DNA of 64,000 bases from Grammothele lineata (lineage: Eukaryota > Basidiomycota > Agaricomycetes > Polyporales > Polyporaceae): NCBI GenBank assembly GCA_002150815.3, contig NDFF03000323.1:114205-178204 (forward strand). Direction: 5' to 3'. The notes below the pieces were generated by a model. It did no database searches. It saw nothing but the letters and a program-made list of their open reading frames with translations, and was not told the origin of the DNA. Positions 56,688 to 64,000 of the stretch are shown piece by piece. Each line of letters starts with the position of its first letter. The stretch's first letter is position 1. A program made the translations under genes and the position numbers.

Positions 56688-57944
56688 ACGCTGCGGCTGA
56701 CGGTGGGGAACGCTTCGAGGAATGGGCACCTTTGTACTTTCGCGTGGCGTAACATGATGAACTTGCCAAGCGTAACAGACGACTTTGATGTTCAGGGGAC
56801 GTCGGCCATTCGGTGGTTGATCAGACGCATAGGGCGCGGCGACACGAACGGCGAACAGCACATCTCTGGGACGCCACGATATCGCGCGCGTCATGTTTTA
56901 GACTGCACGCGGTGCAATGGGCCCACTCGGTACAGTGCTGTGCCCGACTCTTCGCCGTGGCTCTGGGCACGGTTGTCTGACCCTGAAACGTCCGTTGTGA
57001 GAGGGCTCGCGTGGCCATGACGGGATGCTGTCAACATTGACAGCGTGACAATCACAAGGAGCCCTGCAAAAGAGAGTAACGACACGGCACACTGAGTTGG
57101 CCGAATAAAATTAAGTCGAGCTCTACGGTAACAGTCCTAGTAGTACGGCGACGACGGCCGTCGTGAGGGTGGGGCATATGTACATGTGCTTACCGCGTCA
57201 GGGAAGGCTGATACGGTGGTCGGCGGAGCAATGAGACGTCTGGAGCGGAGAGGACGGGGGAGGCGATACTACGAATGGGGATAAGACATCAGAGCACTAA
57301 CGAGAACGTGGATGGTAAGCAAGCGAGAACGAGGCAAGAAGCAGATGATCAGCGGATAGCAGTGGAGAGTCATATACATGCGTGGCGGTTTTTTTTTGTG
57401 AGAAGAGAACGCTCGGACCCTGGGGATAGCGACGAGACTCTGCCAATGAACCCGGCCGGGAATTGACGGCGCCGGGCCACGGGAGCTGTAAAGACGCATT
57501 TCGTCAACAGGCGGCTGATACGAGGTGATCCTTGGGTGAGTTCTTGGAGAACATTTTGTAGCCAGGAAATCTCCGAGCGCGTCACTAGGCGACAACGAAG
57601 GTGAGGCCATACTTGCGAAGGCTTCCTCGCCGGGCGCACTCACTGCCTCTCTGAGGTCGATAGAGAAGCTGAGAGGGGCAACCATCGGATGGTTGGACTT
57701 CCGGCGTGAAGTCCAGCCCGGCTGGCGAGCAAAGGCCGCCTGGGATAAGGCTCGGCTAACCACGGTAAGCTAGAGACTAGGGAGATAGAAACGAAGATGC
57801 GGTGAAAGCGGACGTTCGGGTCTGGAGGAAGCGCGTGGTTAGGCGGTTGGTCCAGTGTGCAGACCATCAACTCACCTGTGTATATTACACTGTTCGTATA
57901 TACAATACAGAGGGATTTCAAACACGGATTTTGAAGGCAGGCGT

Positions 57945-59463
57945 TCAGAGCTTGGTCCAGTCGACACAGCCATCGGGCCCGTACTTCTCGGAAAGCCAGT
58001 CGTTCGCCTTCTTGAAATGGCCGTTGCCCAAGAACCCACGGTTCGCGCTGAGCGGGGAAGGGTGCTGGCGGTTAGGTAGGGTCGTAGCGCCACACATTTA
58101 GTCAATGCTGACAAAAGGTAAATTTGCGCGAAACACTCACGGCGCTCGTCAGGATGAGGTGCTTTTTCTGCACGACCACACGGGACAAATTTCAAAAAGG
58201 TTGAGCCCTCGCGTCAAGGCGTAGACGCATGGACGCACCTTGTCGAGCTTCGCGACGCGCTTTGCGGCCCAGGCCCCCCATGCGAGGAAGACGATGCCGC
58301 GGCCGCGACCGGCCTTGCTCCCGAGGTTGGCACCCCCATAGCGGTCGACGACGTCCACGACCTTGTCCGTGAACTCCTCCCAGCCCTGCTTGGAGTGGGA
58401 GCCCGCGTCCCCCGCCCGGACGGTCAGGGCGGTGTTGAGCAGGAGGACACCATTCTCTGCCCATCCCGTGAGATTGCTGCGGTTGTGAAGGGACTCAGGG
58501 GATTGTTCGAGCGGCTGAGAAATGAGACGATCTCACCCGTGCTTCGGCGGTTCAAAGGCGGGGTACTCCGCCTTGATCTCGGCGTAGATCTGGGAGAAAG
58601 TGAGCGCTGATACGGGGCAATGTTATTTAGACACACATTCCGCAGAGATGGAGGAACTGCGACGCCTTGAGGCACGGAAAAGCACAGGCCTTTCAAGAGA
58701 AAAGAGAAGGTGAGCAAGAGAGTTCCACTAAAATACGAGAGAATCGAACTTACCGTGCGCCTGGCCCGGACCGTGATACGGATCTTGTCCGATGATGACA
58801 ACCTTCACGCGCCCCAGGGGCGTTAGATTGGACCACGAATATATGTTCTTCGCTGATAGGGATACGGGGTGAGAACACGAGGCGTGCCACGAACAAAAGT
58901 TCGCTCACGCGCCGGATAGACTTTGAGGTTCGGTGCACTATCGTTTGGGCCCTTGACGCCCTGATCGTATAGGAACCTCTTTAGCTTGAGGAAGTAGGGC
59001 TGGCGAATCTCGTCCTTGAGTAATTTCAACCTAATGCACGTTATGACCACGTCAAAAGAGCCCATATCAATGGACAGAGTGCTTACCAACTCATGCCCAT
59101 GGTCTCGCATTCCAACGCGAGCAATTTCTTCTCCTCATCGGAGAAAGTATTTTGAAACTCGGTGAGCGAGAACGGGATGGAGTTCAATGATGGGTTGGCT
59201 GACAGGGTTTTCGCCCTCTTGGCCGCAGGTGCGGAAGACGTAGAGGATGAAGCATTTGAAGGGACTTTAGAGAACATGTCCATAAGAGACTTCTGGCGCT
59301 TCGTAGCCCCTGTTGCAGTCTTCTTCTCCGTGGTCTTGGTCCCATCGGATTCTGTAGTTGCGACCGCCGTCTTCTCCGCGGTGACTGCCACGTTCTCCTT
59401 CGCCACTGTCTTTGTGGAAGTCTCAAGGTCCTCGAGGTACACGACGGTAGGTTTCTTGTCCAT
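57945..59463 (-). CDS. UNG1: Uracil-DNA glycosylase (UNG)
   Basis: Removes uracil from DNA at the start of base excision repair, in nucleus and mitochondria. Exons on the minus strand: 59463-59087, 59030-58909, 58852-58754, 58606-58537, 58476-58239, 58167-58141, 58064-57945; 350 residues. The catalytic motif [15 protein letters not shown] is complete. The middle region [19 protein letters not shown] and the [17 protein letters not shown] motif are both present. A 27-nt microexon encodes KKHLILTSA. The N-terminus contains QKSLMDMF, close to a PCNA-interacting (PIP) box and similar to that of human UNG2. An in-frame ATG at 59655 would add a 64-residue Arg/Ser-rich leader that could target mitochondria. 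The shorter start is preferred because it lies downstream of the MCB sites. Head-to-head with dolichol kinase. Confidence 0.93.
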
Positions 59464-59551
59464 TTTGACGCGTTGAAACACAATCTTCGGTTGATGAGAT
59501 GTAAAGAGGGATGAACAAGAGCCTTGCGAAGGAGACGACGAAGAGGGGATA

Positions 59552-62500
59552 ATGAACGCGTCGACGCGTCGCAACGCGAAAGTGGCTGCGGGGCGCGGGA
59601 CTCGGCCGGACGCGGCCGAGATTAGATCAGATCGGCGTCGGTCAATTTCTGGCACGTGCTACGTCCGTGTCGCCCGGATACGAGCGCTAAGCGAAAGCTC
59701 ACGGAGGCCTGAGAGCTCTGGGGAACTTCCGCCGGGCACTGTTCGACGCGCGTACGCCCGCTTTTCCCTTTCCATCACCGTCGCCGGCGGTACCGCGTCT
59801 TACAAGCTGCCTCGGTCACCCTCCTCACCCTCCCCACCCGCCCGGAAGCCCTCCGGACGCGCCCCGTCCAGGAGAGCCCGTGTACATTCGAAACGTCGGC
59901 CATCACATTCCTCTGGGGCTCTTCCGCCACCAGTTTCGCAGTCGCCACAGCAGGGATGGAGTACAAGCTATCAGGCTGGATCTTCCAGGTACGCCTGACC
60001 TAATGCTTCGTCTCCGGAAGGGAAAGCCAAGTAACGTTTCCGGTCGTGGCGTGTAGCTCTGACTCCGAGAACGATCTCACGAGCGACGATGAGAGAACGG
60101 ACGGCGGCCGCCAGGACGGTCGTGGGCGGCAGCCCACTCAGCGGAAGATAGGCACGCAGAGAAAGGAGGCCAAGACGAACAGTGCGTTCCTCGTCAGGCA
60201 GGGTAGCGGCCAATCGTTGTCTAGCAATTCGAGACGGAGCAGCCCGTCCAGGCTGTACGAGCGGAGGACGTTCACGCGCTCGAGGTCCCCCGCGGTCAAG
60301 CCACCCTCTGACGGCGCTCTGAACGGCGTACAGCGTCCCGGGTCTCCTTCGCTCTTCTCACGAAGCAAGCATAATCCTCCTGTGGCTATTCGCTCCCTGT
60401 TCCCGAGCACGACCTGCCTCCACGTTCGCCTCCCCGGGACGAGACTGAAGGTCTCGTTTGATACACGACAAGCTCTAGAGAACACGCTACTACTATGCTC
60501 CGTTGGGTACTCTGCGGTCAAAATCCGTGCCTTCGCGGCGGGCCCTTTCGAACCCGACATGTGGATATCAATAGGTGGCGAACCCTCGGCATGTCCTTAT
60601 GTGTTCGTGCTGACCCCGATGCGATACCAGAACTCGCATTGCTAGTTATTGCATCAATAGTGTATTGTACGTGGACCAGAGTTACGTGGACCCGACTACC
60701 TAAGGACTTATCGGAGCGGCCGCCGACACCTCCGTCTCGTCCTTCTTCACCGTTGCCCCGCTTGGCTGAACGCGATGGAAGACGAGTTCCCCCACCCCTC
60801 AATTTGACGGATGGGTCCCCTAGGAGTCGTGACACAGGCTACGTGTGGATGACGGTCCCGAAAAATTACAGGTCTGACTTTGTTCACCGCTCGTACGAGT
60901 GCGCGCATGTGTCATCTTGCTGACTGTATGCTAGGAACGCGCAGGACGACGGTATTCTTACCGGGCTCCTCGGGGGGCCTCTTGTCGCCGCTGCACTGTT
61001 GTATATCTCGCTCGCTATGTCGGCATCCGACCCTCCAGGCGACCCGCTGCCGCCCGGCTGGCTCATTGAACCACCAATGTCCATACCTGGTTCGACGCCG
61101 CTCGAGGCGCTTCTCCTTTCGCGACGTTACTTGGTCAGCCAAGCAACATTCTGCGCGACGATCCTGTTAGTACACGTCATAGCATCTTGGGTCACAGAAG
61201 CTCGGCACCGGCGGAAGCTTGTCATACCCGAGGGCGAAGTGAGCTCTGTGCCGCGGAAGGAAAGCCGACGCGCGTACTTGTACGTATTATTCACGTTCAG
61301 CGTGACGTTGTGGATCCTGTGTGTGCGCATCGCGCTCAAGGAGACAAAGCTGGGAATCTGGCAGAGTGCGTGCCTCGCCGATGTTCCCGTGCGTTTGTGT
61401 CGTGTTGATGACGCTTCGCAGGCATGTCTTACATCGACGTCATTGCGAGTTCTCTGTTCTTCCAGTTCTCTCTCTACGTCTGCGCGCGGCTCGCGCACCG
61501 CGGGTTCACGTTCGGAGAGCTTGGCCTAGTATCTTTTGGGGCTACAGTCCTATTCGTGGAGCTCATGGACCTAACCACCGCAAAGGCGAGTGTCCTCGGA
61601 GCAATTCTAAAACCTAGTTTCTAACCGTGGATGTGACCGCAGCTATTCCCATCTACCACAGCCTATATCCGGACGTTCCGTCTGCCCACTCCGCTGCTCA
61701 TATACCAAATCGCCCTCATCCCCGGCTCGCTTCTCACTGGCTTCCTTCTCTCGCCATTGCTCTACCTCTCCCGGCACATCGCGCAGCGCCCCGTACGCCG
61801 GCTGCGCTACCCACAAGAAAAGCAGAAGCACCGACGCCTGCTCGCGCTCGGCTTCTACGCGGGCGCGTTGGTCGTTGTCGTTGGGCTCGTCGGACTTTGG
61901 ACCGGGTGGTGTCTCGCAGGTACCGGGGGCCGCTGGCGTAATCCATGGGTGTATGGGGCGCTCTGGATGTTGGAAGGAAAGAAGAAGTGGACGCGGCCGG
62001 CGTTGGTAGGATATTGGGGGCTGCTTATCGGCGTCAGCGTTGCGGGCTGGACGAGGCAGCTCGCGCGCAGCCGACGATGGAGGCAGTGGAATGTACGCAC
62101 TCACGGCAGCGTCCAGCTCGGGGCGGGTGGAGGGGGAGGGATTGCGGAGGGGCTCATCGTGCCGTCCAGTCCGCGGTACAGTATCGTGCCTGGGCCGTCT
62201 TCCGGCTACGGCGCAACTGCCCCGGCTCAAGCTCAAGTCCAAGTCCAGGGGACATCCGCCGCAGCCGCCGCTCAACCGAGCGGACAGCAATTGAACGGGA
62301 GCCCCAAGGTGTTGCCTGCGGAACTGAGCGACCCCAGCGCGCCGTCAACGCCGGCGGCGGTGGAAGGCATGGGGGCTGCGTACGGGCTGCGGCTACCGAA
62401 CCTCCCGGACTTGCCAAACGGGGCGCACCTGTCGCACGTGGCGACGGACCTGCTGGACGCGGCGGACAAGCACGTCCCGACACTGAGCGTGAACGCGCGG

Positions 62501-63506
62501 CGCAAGTTCTTCCACGCGCTCGCGGTGGCCATGTTCGTGCCCGGGATCGCGGTCGACGTGCGTCATCCCTTTTCATTCTTTATCCTTTCTATTGCACAGA
62601 GACCCGGTCGGAGTATCGCTTGCTTACCTTTGTCTGTGTCTCTCTAATGTCTCACATCCAGGCGGCGTTCACGCACCTCGCGTTCAGCGGTGCGTTCGCG
62701 CTGTTCACGTTCACGGAGTACGTGCGCTACTTTGCGCTGTACCCGTTCGGGGCGGTGGTGCACCTGTTCATGAACGAGTTCCTGGACTCGAAGGACAGCG
62801 GGACAGCGATCCTGAGCCACTTTTACCTGCTAACCGGCTGCGCGAACTCGGTCTGGTTCGAGGGGTAAGTAAGCGGTTTCAGGCGGGTGTCTGGGCTAGT
62901 GGAAAGTGCCGCGCTAACGGCTGCGGGCGGGGGCGCGGTCACCTTGACGGCGGCGCGCGCCGCGGGAACATTCGTAGGCCCTCGAAACTTTTGCAGTTTT
63001 CAGGAACGCTGGTCTTAGGGGTCGGCGACGCGCTGGTGGGTGCTCCTCTTTCTAGGCTCTTCGATCGTGGTTAGGCCGGGGCTGAATGTGGCTGCGGTGT
63101 ATGATCGGTGGCGACGACTGGACTGGCAGGCCTCGATCACGGGGAAACGGCTGGGACGACACCGGTGGTTCGCGGCGAACCCGAAGACGATAGAAGGGAG
63201 CGGGGGGTTCATGGTCTCTGTATGGGCGTGCGGGTGGGTGCTGCGTGCGATTGGGACGGTAGAACGGTTCTCGGTGAGTGGCAAGGCCCAAGAGGCCGGC
63301 GTAGGCGGAGGTGGAGAGACAGGGCAGGAACCGAGACTGACTGACGCAATGGCGGGCGCCTGTGCGCTCTCACGCAGATGGGCCGGTTCGGAATGGCGGC
63401 GGGGTTAGCAGGGTGCCTGGAAGCGTTCAGCGTGCAGAATGACAACCTGACGCTGCCGCTGTACATGTGGGCGATGGTTGTGCTGCTAGATGTTGTAGAG
63501 TTGTAG
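59552..63506 (+). CDS. SEC59: Dolichol kinase (SEC59/DOLK)
   Basis: Makes dolichyl phosphate, the lipid carrier for N-glycosylation, O-mannosylation and GPI anchors, in the ER membrane; it thus serves the same pathway group as PIG-L. Exons: 59552-59988, 60057-60574, 60631-60871, 60935-61365, 61422-61585, 61643-62557, 62662-62864, 62978-63035, 63130-63273, 63378-63506; about 1079 residues. Many transmembrane segments are visible. The CTP-binding region reads LVLGVGDALASITGKRLGRHRW then KTIEGSGG, the DOLK signature. The N-terminal 250 residues are Ser/Arg/Pro-rich and probably disordered. The intron after LTTAK (61586-61642) has a GC donor (GCGAGT). The start at 59552 is the only in-frame ATG and overlaps the MCB sites upstream of UNG, so the 5' end is the least certain part. 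Confidence 0.87.
59556..59581. promoter_or_regulatory. MCB/SCB-type sites between UNG and dolichol kinase
   Basis: ACGCGT at 59556-59561 and again at 59564-59569, then ACGCGAAA at 59574-59581, which also fits the SCB form CNCGAAA. They are about 95-118 bp upstream of the UNG start codon at 59463. By analogy with yeast they would confer G1/S expression on UNG. They overlap the first codons assigned to dolichol kinase. Confidence 0.5.
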
Positions 63507-63973
63507 ACGAGGAATGGCAAACGCGGTTCGCGGCTGGGACATTGAGGACTCGGAGACGCCGAATGACGGGACGCCAGACTGGCGGTACGGGGGCCCGGGG
63601 CTGGCACGTGCGTTGAATTGATGGGAGGGAGCGATGACGTCGACGGATACCGCCACCGGGGTCTGAATGGGTGGTGGGAGACGCCGGCGGGAGATCAGTT
63701 GCTCGGCTGGAGCGTCTGCCCATACTTACAGCGTCTCTAGCCTCTCTTCTCTCAGTCTCTCTCCAACGCTCGCTGCCTCGCCCTGCCATCCGCCGCCTCC
63801 CGTCCAGCTCTGCGCGAGCCCAGCTCTGCCACGGCCTGCCCCACCTGCCCGCTCGCCGCCTCTCTTCTACTCCACCCGCCACGCGTCCGCTGCCCCTCCG
63901 CCCTGCCCATGTCGCCTTCCCCGCACGCCCTCTAGCATCCGCCCTCCCCCGTCCGCACGTCCGTCCTGCTCAT
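63507..63973. other. Intergenic region at the right edge
   Basis: 3' flank of dolichol kinase, then a strongly pyrimidine-rich leader (63740-63970) that looks like a promoter for a gene continuing out of the window. Confidence 0.45.
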
Positions 63974-64000
63974 GGACCACTCCGTCCGCTTCGCTCCATC
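63974..64000 (+). CDS. Possible 5' end of a gene cut by the window edge
   Basis: An ATG after the long CT-rich leader begins MDHSVRFAPS and stays open to the edge. Nine codons cannot identify a protein. Confidence 0.2.

Larger units (their letters stand above)
53971..57944. other. 4-kb hairpin-rich region without a clear gene
   Basis: Contains several inverted repeats (listed separately), an acidic open frame at 54991-55248, and a GC-rich island (56010-57000) where both strands stay open in several frames for up to 246 codons. Nothing in those frames is recognisable, and they are Arg/Ala/Gly-rich as expected by chance. The pattern suggests remnants of mobile elements between two housekeeping blocks. 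Confidence 0.45.

Noticed and set aside
56657..56700. Helitron 3' end (hairpin followed by CTGA about 10 nt later)
   Set aside because: The spacing fits loosely, but the base after CTGA is C and not the expected T, and no Rep/helicase coding or 5' TC end is visible.
56012..56752. A 246-codon open frame, with other long frames on both strands
   Set aside because: The DNA is very GC-rich, so stops are rare in all frames. The predicted peptides are Arg/Ala/Gly-rich with no recognisable domain and no preferred frame.
60893..60934. Alternative 42-nt intron in dolichol kinase
   Set aside because: It is shorter than the introns seen here; the donor at 60872 gives a 63-nt intron and a better join (VPKNYRNAQDDG).
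63036..63054. Nearer acceptor in the dolichol kinase intron that ends at 63129
   Set aside because: It would add about 25 residues within the CTP-binding motif; the later acceptor restores GDALASITG.
1..64000. CRISPR arrays, rRNA genes, complete transposons
   Set aside because: No regularly spaced repeats with unique spacers, no rRNA-like sequence, and no intact transposase or reverse transcriptase was recognised.

Overview
The window is nuclear DNA from a filamentous basidiomycete, most likely an Agaricomycete (wood-decay or polypore-like fungus; this level of placement is inference). The reasons are GC-rich genes broken by many short introns of about 50-65 nt, F-box proteins of the basidiomycete type, several cytochrome P450 genes, and fungal housekeeping genes in single copy. 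All gene models below were spliced by eye. Exon sums were checked for phase in the kinase, ADH, first P450, acetyltransferase, RPA3, both DUF3455, Atg43-like, PIG-L, NUP96, UNG and DOLK genes.

Layout. 1-2.3 kb: no gene seen. 2.3-4.8 kb: a Ser/Thr protein kinase with a long low-complexity tail. 4.8-6.2 kb: decayed minisatellite and a 123-bp tandem repeat carrying a small hairpin. 6.2-8.6 kb: two F-box-like genes pointing away from each other. 8.6-13 kb: no supported gene. 13-19.5 kb: zinc alcohol dehydrogenase, a P450 and an AATase-type acetyltransferase, all on the plus strand, then an initiator tRNA-Met. 20-22 kb: RPA3 and a DUF3455 protein on the minus strand. 25.4-27.9 kb: a P450 of a different family. 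28.8-30.7 kb: a DUF1770/Atg43-like gene and a PIG-L (GPI12) gene, converging. 32.3-33.3 kb: a second DUF3455 gene. 33.7-49.3 kb: four tandem P450 paralogues on the minus strand, with an intact F-box gene between copies 2 and 3. 51-54 kb: nucleoporin NUP96. 54-58 kb: hairpin-rich DNA without a clear gene. 57.9-63.5 kb: uracil-DNA glycosylase and dolichol kinase in head-to-head arrangement.

How the genes may work together. The six P450s, the alcohol dehydrogenase and the acetyltransferase form an oxidation/acylation set (13-49 kb) suited to tailoring a lipophilic metabolite. No terpene synthase, polyketide synthase or NRPS is visible here, and housekeeping genes are interspersed, so a dedicated pathway is only a hypothesis. 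The two DNA replication/repair genes, RPA3 and UNG, both have clustered ACGCGT (MCB-type) sites just upstream, which suggests shared G1/S control. I found no CRISPR array, rRNA or intact transposon, and no system I would call wholly new. The best leads are the MCB pair, the microexon-bearing P450 array with one expanded intron and one missing C-helix Trp, and several unexplained hairpin repeats.
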